From positions 857,216 to 921,215 of the forward strand of contig NZ_JAAAJC010000001.1 of NCBI RefSeq assembly GCF_009900715.1: DNA of 64,000 bases, written 5' to 3'. The translations under genes were made by a program, and so were the position numbers. The DNA is from Halococcus salsus. Its GTDB lineage: Archaea > Halobacteriota > Halobacteria > Halobacteriales > Halococcaceae. Each line of letters opens with the position of its first letter. Position 1 is the first letter of the stretch. This document shows, piece after piece, positions 24,875-33,783 of this stretch. The notes under the pieces were generated by a model that did no database searches, was not told where the DNA came from, and saw nothing but the letters and a program-made list of their open reading frames with translations.

Positions 24875-25822
24875 ATGGGAGAAATAAGCCGACTACACCA
24901 CGTAACGGCGTTCGCGAGCGACCCGCAGCGGAACCTGGACTTCTTCACCGAGGTGATCGGGCTGCGGTTCATCAAGCGAACGGTTCGATTCGACATCCCC
25001 GAGGAGATCTACCACCTCTACTACGGGGACGAGGCCGGAACGGCCGGCTCGATCGTGACGTACTTCCCGGTTACGGACATGAACGAGGGCCTCGTCGGGA
25101 AGGGACAGATCAGCGCGGCCGGCCTCGTCATCCCCGAGGACTCGGTCGAGTACTGGATCGACCGCTTCGAGGAGCACGACGTCGAGCACACCGTCGAGGA
25201 ACGCTTCGGCGAGACCGCGATCGGCTTCACCGACCCCGACGGAACACCGTTCGAACTCGTCACCGGCGAGTCCGACATCGACCCGTGGGACGGCGGACCG
25301 GTCCCCGCGGAACACGGCGTTCGAGGGCTCCACAGCGTCACGATACACTCGAACGACCCGGCGGGGACCTTCCGGGCGCTCGAAACGATGGACTGGAGCC
25401 GGGTCGGTCGGGCCGACTACCCACAGGCCGGCGACCACGTCCGGTATCAGGCCCCCGGCGACAGGAAAGGCGCGAACTACGTCGACGTGCTCGTTCGCCC
25501 GAACGCGCCACAGGGAGTCCAAGGAACGGGAACCTTCCTGCACGTCGCCTTCGACACCGGCGAGAAGTGGGAGCAAAAGGAGTGGAGCGAGCGTTTCCGC
25601 GAGGCGGGCCTGATCACGACCTCGCGGAAGGACCGCGACTACTTCTGGTCGATGTACTTCACCGAGCCCGGCGGTGCGACTTTCGAGTTCGCGACCGAGG
25701 GCCCAGGAGTAACGCTCGACGAGAGCATCGACGCGCTCGGGTCGGAGCTCAAGGTGCCGGACTGGCTCGACGTCGACGTGAGCGAGATCGACGAACAGCT
25801 CCCCGACCTCACGACGGACTGA
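24875..25822 (+). CDS. VOC-family ring-cleavage-type dioxygenase (MhqO/PcpA-like)
   Basis: A 315-residue protein with two VOC modules. The start LHHVTAFASDPQRNLDFF and the block FDIPEEIYHLYYGDEAG match the MhqO/MhqA group of hydroquinone-type ring-cleaving dioxygenases. Metal ligands expected at the C-terminal module are the histidine of FLHVAFDTG and the glutamate of GGATFEFATEG. Bacterial relatives in the MhqR regulon detoxify methyl-hydroquinones and quinones. Two operators precede it, and a TatD-type hydrolase follows in the same direction. Confidence 0.85.
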   Translation: MGEISRLHHVTAFASDPQRNLDFFTEVIGLRFIKRTVRFDIPEEIYHLYYGDEAGTAGSIVTYFPVTDMNEGLVGKGQISAAGLVIPEDSVEYWIDRFEEHDVEHTVEERFGETAIGFTDPDGTPFELVTGESDIDPWDGGPVPAEHGVRGLHSVTIHSNDPAGTFRALETMDWSRVGRADYPQAGDHVRYQAPGDRKGANYVDVLVRPNAPQGVQGTGTFLHVAFDTGEKWEQKEWSERFREAGLITTSRKDRDYFWSMYFTEPGGATFEFATEGPGVTLDESIDALGSELKVPDWLDVDVSEIDEQLPDLTTD

Positions 25823-25913
25823 CCGAGGCGACGGAGCAGGACCGCCCGGGACAACCTGCGCGGTCGCCAGCACGAACAGCTACTCTGCAACGCCGATTCG
25901 ACGGAGAACGACG

Positions 25914-26915
25914 ATGGAACCAGAACGAGCCACCCCGACGAGACGACCCACCGACGCCGACTACACGACCGAACCGGACGACGAGCTTCCCGTCGAGCTG
26001 ACGACGCTCCCGTGGATCGACGTCCACAACCACGCACACACCCTCTCGTGGAACGACCGGGAGCGGTTCGCGCTGAGCGGCTGTCACGAGATGGTGATGA
26101 TGGCCGCGGCGTACTACTGGACACCGTACAAGCCGGTCGCGCCCGAAGACGTTCGCTACCTCTGGGACGACGCGCTCAATCGGCTCGACCCGATCCGCCG
26201 GTCACACGTCTTCGATGCGAGTCTGGGTATCGGGATCCACACCGGCGCGCGCGTCGAGAACGTCGAGGAACTGCTCGACGTGATGCCCGACTACCTCGAA
26301 CACGACGCGGTCCGGGCCGTCGGCGAGATCGGTATCACCGGGTCACAGCACGTGAGTCGGTGGGAGCTCGACGCACAGCGAACGGTGATGCGCGAGCAGT
26401 TGCAACTCGCCGCCGACTACGACCTCCCGGCCGTCGTCCACACGCCGCCGAACCTCGACAATGTGGACGTCCCCTACCGGGAGCGGGGGCCGATCCCCGG
26501 CTACGAACTGAACAGCGACCTCCAGCAGGAGTCGGTCATCGAAGCCGCGGACACGAAACGCGCTGCGACGGAGCTGGACGTCGAACTCGCCGAGGAGGCG
26601 GGTCTCCCCGACGAGCAGCTGGTGCTCTCCCACGCCGACCGTGACATCGCCCCGTTCGTGCTCGAGAACACCGACGCGTACCTGAGCTTCACGATCAGCT
26701 ATCCCTGGCTGCTCGGGACCACGGCACGGGACGTCGCGGCCGTTATCGACGAGTACGGGCCGGACCGCGTCATGATGGAGACCGACAGCGCGGGCATCCT
26801 CCGAAGCGACGTCTTCTCGTTCAGACGGGCGATCTTCGACCTCTATCGGCTGGGCATCGAGGTCGAGACGATCCGCGAGGTCGTCTACGAGAACCCCCGT
26901 CGCGTGCTGAGCTGA
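25914..26915 (+). CDS. TatD-family metal-dependent hydrolase
   Basis: A 333-residue amidohydrolase-superfamily protein. Metal-binding positions visible are WIDVHNHAH (HxH), AVGEIGITG, AVVHTPPN, LSHADRD and METDSAGIL. The N-terminal 35 residues are acidic and probably disordered. Typical TatD members act as nucleases; this divergent group is of unknown substrate and could hydrolyse a ring-cleavage product. It lies 91 bp after the dioxygenase without its own operator, so co-transcription is likely. Confidence 0.78.
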   Translation: MEPERATPTRRPTDADYTTEPDDELPVELTTLPWIDVHNHAHTLSWNDRERFALSGCHEMVMMAAAYYWTPYKPVAPEDVRYLWDDALNRLDPIRRSHVFDASLGIGIHTGARVENVEELLDVMPDYLEHDAVRAVGEIGITGSQHVSRWELDAQRTVMREQLQLAADYDLPAVVHTPPNLDNVDVPYRERGPIPGYELNSDLQQESVIEAADTKRAATELDVELAEEAGLPDEQLVLSHADRDIAPFVLENTDAYLSFTISYPWLLGTTARDVAAVIDEYGPDRVMMETDSAGILRSDVFSFRRAIFDLYRLGIEVETIREVVYENPRRVLS

Positions 26916-27019
26916 CACGGTCGGGGTCGGTCTCGACCGTCGGGGATGACGAGTTCCTGAGACAGTCTCTCGTCGACCGGTGGACCGGATCGAACGGGGT
27001 TCCCGCCGGATCAGAACGC

Positions 27020-27037
27020 TTTTACTGAGCAGTAAAA
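27020..27037. promoter_or_regulatory. TetR-type operator 4 (perfect 8-2-8 palindrome)
   Basis: TTTTACTGAGCAGTAAAA is a perfect inverted repeat, 11 bp before the ATG of the FAD oxidoreductase. It would cover the transcription start region. Its core TTTACTG-N2-CAGTAAA differs from operator 1 by C/T at the inner position. Confidence 0.75.
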
Positions 27038-27048
27038 TAAAGGGTGGT

Positions 27049-27633
27049 ATGGTAGACGTCGCAATCGTCGGTGGCGGCCCCGCCGGCCTCAGCGCAGCAC
27101 TGTTCGCCCAGAAGAACGGCCTCGAAACCGCCGTCTTCGATACCGACCAGACGTGGATGCACAAGGCCCACCTCTTCAACTACCCCGGCGTCGGCTCCAT
27201 CGACGGGACGGACTACATGGAGGTCCTCCGGACCCAGGTCGACGACTTCGGTGTCGAGCGCCACCAGGGAGCCGAGGTCACCGCCGTCGAATCGACCGAC
27301 GACGGCTTCACGGTCACGGCCGACGAGGAGTACGAGGCGAACTACGTGATCCTCGCGACGGGCGCGAAGCGCGACCTCGCCGAGGATCTGGGCTGTGCGT
27401 TCACCGACGAGGGCGCGGTGGACGTGGACGTGACGACCGAGACGAGCGTCGAGGACGCCTACGCGACGGGCGCGATGGTCCGCGCCGAGGAGTGGCAGGC
27501 GGTCATCGCCGCCGGCGACGGTGCCGCGGCGGCGCTCAACATCCTCACGAAGGAGAAGGGCGAGCACTACCACGACTTCAACGTACCCGCCGACGCCGAG
27601 GAGGTCTTCGGCGCGATGGCCGACGACGACTGA
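27049..27633 (+). CDS. Thioredoxin-reductase-like FAD oxidoreductase, short form
   Basis: A 194-residue protein with an N-terminal FAD-binding Rossmann motif (VAIVGGGPAGLSAALFAQ) and ATGAKRDLAEDLG near residue 105. A C-terminal block DAYATGAMVRAEEWQAVIAAGDGAAAAL resembles the FAD-closing motif of thioredoxin reductases. The CxxC redox pair and the NADPH domain are missing, so it is about half the usual length. It may take electrons from a partner or serve as a flavin-dependent quinone reductase. Its own operator links it to the dioxygenase genes. Confidence 0.8.
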   Translation: MVDVAIVGGGPAGLSAALFAQKNGLETAVFDTDQTWMHKAHLFNYPGVGSIDGTDYMEVLRTQVDDFGVERHQGAEVTAVESTDDGFTVTADEEYEANYVILATGAKRDLAEDLGCAFTDEGAVDVDVTTETSVEDAYATGAMVRAEEWQAVIAAGDGAAAALNILTKEKGEHYHDFNVPADAEEVFGAMADDD

Positions 27634-27849
27634 GACGGCGACCGCGGTCGCGACGGTGGAGCGTCGGTCTGGCTTCCGACCGAACTCCGACTTCGAGCCG
27701 ATTTTCAGACGCTGAAGATCCGGGAAACCGATTTCACCCGTTCGAAGCAGCACTCGTGTAGAGCCTCCGACCGTCCGTCGGGGCTCCGTTCGGGAGACCC
27801 CGCTTCCCTGGCATCACTTTTATTACACATCTGTCTCCAATTTTCCTCA

Positions 27850-28641
27850 ATGGATGCCTCGACTTCATCCAAGCTATCAATGATGGCGATCGATACCACC
27901 GACCTGACGAAACGCTACGGAAGCACGCTCGCCGTCGACTCCCTCTCGCTCTCGGTACCGGCGGGAACCGTCTACGGGTTCCTCGGTCCGAACGGGGCGG
28001 GGAAGACCACCACGATGCGGATGCTCACGGGGCTCACGCACCCCTCCAGCGGGACCGGGACCATCGCGGCCGCCCCGATCACCGACCGCGACCGGCTCCG
28101 TCCCCACATTGGCTATCTCCCCGAGGAGCCGCCGCTCTACGAGGAGGCGACCGCCGAGGAGCAGCTCGACTACGTCGCCGGGCTCCGCGACCTCCCCACC
28201 GACGCGGCACACGAACGGATCGATCGCCTCCTCGCGGACCTCGATCTCGCGGCCGACGCCGGCACGCGCATCTCGGAGTACTCGAAGGGGATGCGCCAGA
28301 AGGTCGCCTACATCCAGGCCGTCCTCCACGACCCCGACGTGGTCTTCCTCGACGAACCAACGTCGGGGCTGGACCCACGTGCCGCCCGGACGCTCCGCGA
28401 GATGATCGCCGACCTCGCCGACGGCGGAACGACGGTCTTCCTCTCGACACACATCCTGCCGGTCGTCGAGGCGGTCGCCGATACGGTGGGCATCCTCTAC
28501 GACGGCCGGCTCGTCGCCGAGGACACGCCGGACGCCCTGACGAACCGTGCCGAAGCCGGCGAAACCGGCAGCCTCGAGGACGCCTTCCTCGAACTCACAA
28601 CCGATACACCCGCCCGAGGCCGGGAGGCCACCGATGGCTGA
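27850..28641 (+). CDS. ABC transporter ATP-binding protein (ABC-2 type)
   Basis: A 263-residue ATPase with Walker A GPNGAGKTTTMRML, signature YSKGMRQKV, Walker B VVFLDEPTSGLD and switch histidine in STHILPVVEAV. A TATA-like TTTTATTA lies about 27 bp before ATG 27850, which would make that a leaderless start. ATGs at 27880 and 27883 are alternatives. It overlaps the permease gene by 8 bp. It belongs to the exporter group with a separate multi-spanning permease; the cargo is unknown. Confidence 0.9.
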   Translation: MDASTSSKLSMMAIDTTDLTKRYGSTLAVDSLSLSVPAGTVYGFLGPNGAGKTTTMRMLTGLTHPSSGTGTIAAAPITDRDRLRPHIGYLPEEPPLYEEATAEEQLDYVAGLRDLPTDAAHERIDRLLADLDLAADAGTRISEYSKGMRQKVAYIQAVLHDPDVVFLDEPTSGLDPRAARTLREMIADLADGGTTVFLSTHILPVVEAVADTVGILYDGRLVAEDTPDALTNRAEAGETGSLEDAFLELTTDTPARGREATDG

Positions 28642-30397
28642 GTCGGGGTGGGCGCGCCACGCGCTCGGTATCGGGCTGTTCGAGTTTCGGCGCTCGGTGC
28701 GCGCGATCCGGCGTGACAAAGCCCGGCTCGGGATGACGGCCCTCCCCGTGGTGGGGCCGCCGGCGATCCTGACCGCGCTTCTCGCGCTGTTCGCGAGCGA
28801 GATCCGAGGTATCGGGCCGCTCGCCGTCCCAAACGGGGTCAGGGGCATGGTCGCACTGTTCTGGTTGTTCATGGTGTTCATCGTCGGTCAGCGGGTCGTT
28901 TCGGCCCACACGCACATCGAGGCCGAGTCGATGGTGCTCACGAGCGTCTCGGCCCGGACGGTCGCGGGCGGGCTGGTCGTCGCCGAGACGCTCCGTGCGC
29001 TCACCTACGTCGGACTGTACACCGTCGTGGGGACCGCCGCCGCGGTCTTGCTGTTCGGGTCGATCGCGAGCCTGGTCCTCGTCCCGATGACGACCGTGTT
29101 GTTCGTCGCCACCGCGGTCGTCACGGCGACCGCGTGTGGGTACGCGATCGCGTGGCTGATCGCGAGCTCACCGTTCGTCGCGCGCCACAAGACGGTTCTC
29201 GGGATCGTCGCGGCGTTGGTGCTGATGGGTATCTACTTCCTCTTCGTCTACTCCCCGCTCGGTGTCGTGAGCCCGACGTCGCTCGCGTGGCTACCGATGG
29301 CGTGGTTCGCCGACCTCGCGACGGCCGGGTCGCCGTTCGCGGGCTCGTCGATCCGGGCGGTCGGCGCGCTCCTCGGTAGCGCCCTCGTTGTCGTGGTGGC
29401 CGGGGCGCTCGTCGAACGCGAGGCGGTCGCGCTCTGGTTCACCGAACCGGTGAATCCCGATGACGGCGCGACCCGTGAGACGACGGATTCGGCGGCGACT
29501 CGCTCCTCGCATCGCGGCGCGCTCGCTGCCGCCGTGGGCCCGCTCGTCGTCCCGGACCTCCTCTCGACGCCAACGAGGCGCGTCGCCGAGTGGACGCTGC
29601 TCCGCACCCGGCGCGACCCGAACCGAATGACGTTCCTACTGGTTCCGGTCTTCGCCATCGGGAGTTCGTTCATGAGTTCGAGCTACCAATCGGGGTCGGT
29701 CACGGCCGTCGCAGCGCCGCTGTGTGCGGTGATGCTGCCGTGGCTCGCCGGCGCGCTGTTCGCCCTGAACCCCCTCGGCGACGAGGGACGAGTGTTGCCG
29801 ATGACGCTTACGGCGGTCCCCGGTCGACAGTACGTTCGGGGACTCATGACGCCCGGCTTGCTCCTCGGTCTCCCGGTCGTCCTCGTCGTGACGGCCGTCG
29901 CGAGCGTGTTCTCGCCCTACACACTCGTCCAACGGGTCGAGACGGTCGCTCTCAGCGGATCGCTGACCGTGATAGCGGTCGCCATCGCGCCCGCGGTCGG
30001 CATGGCCTTCCCGCGGTTCAGTGCCATCAGCATCGGGCGAAGCGACGACGTGCTTCCACCGCGGATGACCGCCGTGTTCGTCCACCTGGTGGCGGTCGTC
30101 GTCCCCGGCGGTCTGCTGGTACTGCTCACGGTCGTTCCGGGGCTCACACGTGGGCTCCTCGGTGCGTCGTTCGGCTCGTTGCCGGCGTTGCTGCTCGGAC
30201 TGCTGGCGGGGTCCCCCGGTGGCCCGGTCTCGATGGCTGCGGACTGGTTCGACGGGCTGGGGAACGCGATCCGCGCGCTCGACCTCCTCCAGCTCCAAAT
30301 TGTCACCAGCACGGTGCTCCTCGTCGCCGGTCTCGCCGTCGCATGCTCGCTCTACCGGAACGCCGTCTCCCGGTTCGAACGCTTCTCGCCGCCCTGA
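28634..30397 (+). CDS. ABC transporter permease, large multi-spanning
   Basis: A 587-residue membrane protein with about twelve helices in two halves separated by a polar loop near residues 280-320. It is the partner of the preceding ATPase, whose stop codon lies 5 bp inside this gene. Haloarchaeal exporters of this size are common next to ABC-2 ATPases but are uncharacterised. No signature for a substrate can be read. Confidence 0.8.
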   Translation: MAESGWARHALGIGLFEFRRSVRAIRRDKARLGMTALPVVGPPAILTALLALFASEIRGIGPLAVPNGVRGMVALFWLFMVFIVGQRVVSAHTHIEAESMVLTSVSARTVAGGLVVAETLRALTYVGLYTVVGTAAAVLLFGSIASLVLVPMTTVLFVATAVVTATACGYAIAWLIASSPFVARHKTVLGIVAALVLMGIYFLFVYSPLGVVSPTSLAWLPMAWFADLATAGSPFAGSSIRAVGALLGSALVVVVAGALVEREAVALWFTEPVNPDDGATRETTDSAATRSSHRGALAAAVGPLVVPDLLSTPTRRVAEWTLLRTRRDPNRMTFLLVPVFAIGSSFMSSSYQSGSVTAVAAPLCAVMLPWLAGALFALNPLGDEGRVLPMTLTAVPGRQYVRGLMTPGLLLGLPVVLVVTAVASVFSPYTLVQRVETVALSGSLTVIAVAIAPAVGMAFPRFSAISIGRSDDVLPPRMTAVFVHLVAVVVPGGLLVLLTVVPGLTRGLLGASFGSLPALLLGLLAGSPGGPVSMAADWFDGLGNAIRALDLLQLQIVTSTVLLVAGLAVACSLYRNAVSRFERFSPP

Positions 30398-30551
30398 TGG
30401 CCTCGCCGTGGCACTTCGGCCGGCCAACGAACGGCGCTGTACCCAGCCTGCTCGCCGCTATCTCTGAGTCACGCGGGGAGGATTAGACGAAGCTAACAAT
30501 TTGATTGGTGGAAAAGAATTATACCGTTCGCCATCTCACCTCCGGGCAAGC

Positions 30552-30635
30552 ATGAACGACGATCGACGTTCGGATGGAAACGCCCTCCTCCGTTCCATCC
30601 ACCCGGACGAAAACTCGGGACCTGCGGACCGATGA
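30552..30635 (+). other. Possible 27-codon leader frame
   Basis: The frame starts MNDDRRSDGNALLRS and its TGA overlaps the ATG of the transporter gene (ATGA). A TATA-like AATTATAC at 30517-30524 predicts a transcript start about 4 nt before its ATG. This makes near-leaderless entry at this frame plausible. Confidence 0.3.
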
Positions 30636-31861
30636 TCCCCCTGGACCTCACCGCACAGGGCGCGATCGACATCCTCCTCGGCTCCGTGCGTGACGGCTTC
30701 GTCCAGGTTTCGGCTTTCGTCGCGGTCACCGTCCTGGTCTTCGGCTATCTCCAGTACAGAACGGGCGGACGGATGGTTCAGTTCCTGGAGAACAACGAAC
30801 ACCTCCAGCCGCTCGCGGGTGGCCTGTTGGGGCTCACCCCCGGTTGCGGCGGTGCCATCATCGCGATGCCGCTGTACATCCGTGGGACGATCAGCTTCGG
30901 GACGGTCGTGGCGACGCTCGCCGCGACCGCCGGGGACTCGGCGTTCGTGATCCTCGCGCTCGCCCCCGAAGCTGCGCTCTACGCGTACGTGCTGGCGTTC
31001 GTCTCGGGCGTGTTGTTCGGCTACGCGATCGACTTCTGGGGCCTCGGGGTCGGACGCGTCGACCGTGCCGTCGAGCGGATCAGTCGGCCGATGACCGACG
31101 GTGGGTTCGCGACCACGAGCGTCGCCGCTGGCGGGCCGAGCGTCGCGGGGTTCGAGATGGACGACGGCGGCCACGACCACGAGCGAAACACCTCGGGGTT
31201 CATGGCGAAGTTCACCCACGGCGTCCACGTCGTCTGGTGGGTGGTGGCGCTCGCCGGTCTCACCGCCGGCGTGCTGTATCTCGCCCGCGGCGCGCCCGAG
31301 GTGCCGTTCGAGTACGGGCCCACGTTCTTCGGGCTGTTCACCGTCGCCGGTCTGGTGGGCACGACCCTCTCGTTCTACCTCCACTTCTTCGGCCGTCGGT
31401 TCATCGGCGAGGGCGACGCGGGACGTATCCGGGAGACGTACGCGGACGCCTACGACACCTTCCAGCACGCCGCGATGGAGACCAGCATGGTCACGGTCTG
31501 GGTGATCGGTGCCTACCTGATCTACGAGTACGGCATGGCGCTGCTCTCGATCGACATCGCCGCGCTCGCTGCGGCGGCGGGCGTTCTCGCGCCGCTGGCC
31601 GGGGCGGCGCTGGGGTTGATACCCGGTTGCGCACCACAGATCGTGTTCGCGGGGCTCTACGCCGAGGGCGCGATCCCCTTCTCGGCGCTCGTCGGGAACG
31701 CGATCAGCCAGGACGGCGACGCGCTCTTCCCCCTCATGGCGATCGACATGAAGGCCGCGATCATCGCGACGATCTACACCACGATACCGGCCGCCATCGT
31801 CGGCGTCGCGGTCCACTACTTCTGGCCGTACGCCCAGTTCGGTTTCGGGGTGATAGGATGA
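30632..31861 (+). CDS. Putative manganese transporter (ArsP_2-type permease)
   Basis: A 409-residue membrane protein with an internal duplication: GLTPGCGGAIIAMPLY in the first half and GLIPGCAPQIVFAGLY in the second, each in a re-entrant or broken helix. A histidine-containing loop (DDGGHDHERN) separates the halves. These features match the family annotated as putative manganese transporter, where the gene is often under a Mn riboswitch in bacteria. No riboswitch is seen here. A UspA gene follows via a short coupled frame. Confidence 0.75.
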   Translation: MIPLDLTAQGAIDILLGSVRDGFVQVSAFVAVTVLVFGYLQYRTGGRMVQFLENNEHLQPLAGGLLGLTPGCGGAIIAMPLYIRGTISFGTVVATLAATAGDSAFVILALAPEAALYAYVLAFVSGVLFGYAIDFWGLGVGRVDRAVERISRPMTDGGFATTSVAAGGPSVAGFEMDDGGHDHERNTSGFMAKFTHGVHVVWWVVALAGLTAGVLYLARGAPEVPFEYGPTFFGLFTVAGLVGTTLSFYLHFFGRRFIGEGDAGRIRETYADAYDTFQHAAMETSMVTVWVIGAYLIYEYGMALLSIDIAALAAAAGVLAPLAGAALGLIPGCAPQIVFAGLYAEGAIPFSALVGNAISQDGDALFPLMAIDMKAAIIATIYTTIPAAIVGVAVHYFWPYAQFGFGVIG

Positions 31862-31920
31862 CGTCGGTCCCCGTCGTCCGACAGGACATCGGAGCGCGAA
31901 CCAGGGACGGGGAACGATGA
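31858..31920 (+). other. Possible 20-codon frame bridging two genes
   Basis: Its ATG overlaps the transporter stop (ATGA) and its own TGA overlaps the UspA start (ATGA). It reads MTSVPVVRQDIGARTR... and fills the 55-bp gap exactly. It may carry ribosomes from one gene to the next; no domain is recognised. Confidence 0.35.
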
Positions 31921-32375
31921 GTCCCAGGTACGAACACATCCTCGTTCCGACGGACGGGCGCGGTCCCTCGACGAACGCGGTTCGGCACGCCGTCGGCCTC
32001 GCCGAGACGTACGACGCGACCGTCCACGCGGTCTTCGTCATCGACACCTCGACGAGCTGGTTGACGGTCTCCAAATCGGAGGTCCACGACACCCTCTGGG
32101 AGGTCGGTCGGAAGGCCAGCGAGCAGGCGCTTCAGGCGGTCGAAACCGCGGCTGCGGACGCCGGCGTCGACCTCGTAACCGAGGTCCTCGAAGGAACGCC
32201 CGCGGCGGCCATCCTCGCCTACGCCGCGGAGAACGACGTCGACCTCGTCGTCATGGGAACACACGGCCACCCGGAGATCGAGCGTCGGCTCCTCGGCAGC
32301 GTAACGCAGAAAGTGGCCGGCAACGCTGACGTGCCGGTGATGACGGTGAGCGACGCCACGGAACGGGCCGACTGA
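31917..32375 (+). CDS. Universal stress protein UspA family, copy 3
   Basis: A 152-residue Usp with YEHILVPTDGRGPSTNA at the start and the nucleotide loop GTHGHPEIERRLLGSVTQKV. All glycine positions needed for ATP binding are present except that the second G-x9 segment is slightly altered. It is the last gene of the putative manganese transporter operon, so it may sense or modulate metal or energy status; this is inference. Confidence 0.88.
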   Translation: MSPRYEHILVPTDGRGPSTNAVRHAVGLAETYDATVHAVFVIDTSTSWLTVSKSEVHDTLWEVGRKASEQALQAVETAAADAGVDLVTEVLEGTPAAAILAYAAENDVDLVVMGTHGHPEIERRLLGSVTQKVAGNADVPVMTVSDATERAD

Positions 32376-32492
32376 ACGACGGGTGTCGACACGTTCGGAG
32401 CGACCGGAAGGGACAGTGCGAGACCGGGCGGTCGCGGCAGTCGGTGCAACGGCTGACTCCTGTTCGGCACGAACTCCCCGCTCCTCCGCTCC

Positions 32493-32981
32493 CTATCGAC
32501 GTCGTGAGGCCTCCCGAATCGGTGGGAGGTCCGGGTTCGGTGGGAAGTCCAACTCGGGGAGGTCGTCCTCGAAGCGTCGAACGAGGCCGGCGACGAACGC
32601 GAACTTGAGCGTCATCGACAGCGAGGTCGCGACGGTCGCCCCGCCGGTGTCCCGTCGGTAGGCGGCGACGAGCGCGTACAGCGTCACCGGGACGTTCACC
32701 AGGTTGAGAACGTTCAAGGAACCGACGTCGGCGTCGTGGGTTCGCCAGTACCGCTCGGCGAGCACGACCTTCGTCATCCAGGCCTCGGTGTTCTCGGGCG
32801 GGGCGAACAGAACGGGGTTGACGACCGCGAAGACCAGGGTCGCGACGACGAGCCGCCACCGGCGCTCGCCGACGGCGTACACCAGGAGGGGGAGGACGAC
32901 CGTCCGCGACCAGCCGCTCTTCGGGTTGGCGTGGCGCTTCCAGAAGAAATCGCCGAGCGTCTCCCGGGAGGTCGTCTTCAT
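32493..32981 (-). CDS. DUF6653-type membrane protein
   Basis: A 162-residue protein with FFWKRHANPKSGWSRTVVLP near the N-terminus, a strongly conserved motif of a haloarchaeal and bacterial small membrane family (DUF6653, assigned from memory). Three to four membrane helices follow, and the C-terminus is acidic and proline-rich. The function is unknown. It stands alone, convergent with UspA copy 3. Confidence 0.7.
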   Translation of the reverse strand: MKTTSRETLGDFFWKRHANPKSGWSRTVVLPLLVYAVGERRWRLVVATLVFAVVNPVLFAPPENTEAWMTKVVLAERYWRTHDADVGSLNVLNLVNVPVTLYALVAAYRRDTGGATVATSLSMTLKFAFVAGLVRRFEDDLPELDFPPNPDLPPIREASRRR

Positions 32982-33050
32982 GGGTTCGATTCGCCCTCTA
33001 GGGGTAAGTAGTGGTGGGCCAACTCCCGGAGCGGATCGATCGTTCCGCGG

Positions 33051-33689
33051 TCAGTAGCCGACACCGAGCTGGGTGTGCACCGCGTCGTCGGCTTCGAGCC
33101 GGTCGACGAGCGCGACGGCGAAGTCCTCCATGGAGACGTAGCTGTCGCCGTCCTCGTCGACGACCAGCTCGCCTTCGGCCGTCCGGTACTCCCCCGTTCG
33201 TTCGCCGGGCTCTATCAGCCCGGCGGGCGCGAGGTAGGTCCAGCGGAGGTCGTCGACGTCTTCCAAGAGCTCGTAAGCGTCGATCGCGGCCTGCGAGACC
33301 GGTTTCCACTCCTCGGGGAACGCCTCGGTCTCGATGAGCCGTGTCTCGGGGTCGACGTGGAGGATCCCCGCGCCGCCGGTCCAGACGAGGCGGTCGACCT
33401 CACCGCGACGCATTCCCTCGATGACCGCACGCAGCATCTCCGAGAGGATTTCCGGTGATTCGTCGCCGCTCGGTCCGAGCGTGGAGACGACCGCGTCGTG
33501 ACCCGCCACGAGCCGTGCGACCGCTTCCGGGTCCGTCGCGTCACCCTCGACGACCGTGAGGGCCTCGCTCTCGACGTCGCTCACCTCCCCGCTTCGGGAG
33601 ACGCCGGTGACCGTGTGTCCCCGGTCCAACAGCTCGCTCGCCGTTCGATGCCCGATCCGCCCGCTTGCTCCGAGCAGTAGTACGTTCAT
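33051..33689 (-). CDS. NAD(P)H-binding atypical SDR protein
   Basis: A 212-residue Rossmann protein: VLLLGASGRIGHRTASELL is the nucleotide-binding motif and DATDPEAVARLVAGHDAVVSTLG the following adenosine-binding region. It matches atypical short-chain dehydrogenases of the YwnB/NmrA-like group, which often act as redox sensors rather than enzymes. The start at 33689 directly begins the Rossmann strand; the frame from 33704 adds five residues. Confidence 0.85.
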   Translation of the reverse strand: MNVLLLGASGRIGHRTASELLDRGHTVTGVSRSGEVSDVESEALTVVEGDATDPEAVARLVAGHDAVVSTLGPSGDESPEILSEMLRAVIEGMRRGEVDRLVWTGGAGILHVDPETRLIETEAFPEEWKPVSQAAIDAYELLEDVDDLRWTYLAPAGLIEPGERTGEYRTAEGELVVDEDGDSYVSMEDFAVALVDRLEADDAVHTQLGVGY

Positions 33690-33783
33690 GGTGTCCCGTC
33701 TCACAATCCTGTTGTCGTTGATTCGCTGTATACCTTTCTATAGCGACTTCAGGTAACTGAATGAAACGAACGGACCGTGGCGG

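Noticed and set aside
30398-30631. Manganese riboswitch before the putative manganese transporter
   Set aside because: The leader is only a few nucleotides by the TATA-like box position and shows no yybP-ykoY-like structure.
33692-33783. Additional gene between the SDR and fusion genes
   Set aside because: The gap is 94 bp, AT-rich and holds only promoter-like sequence.
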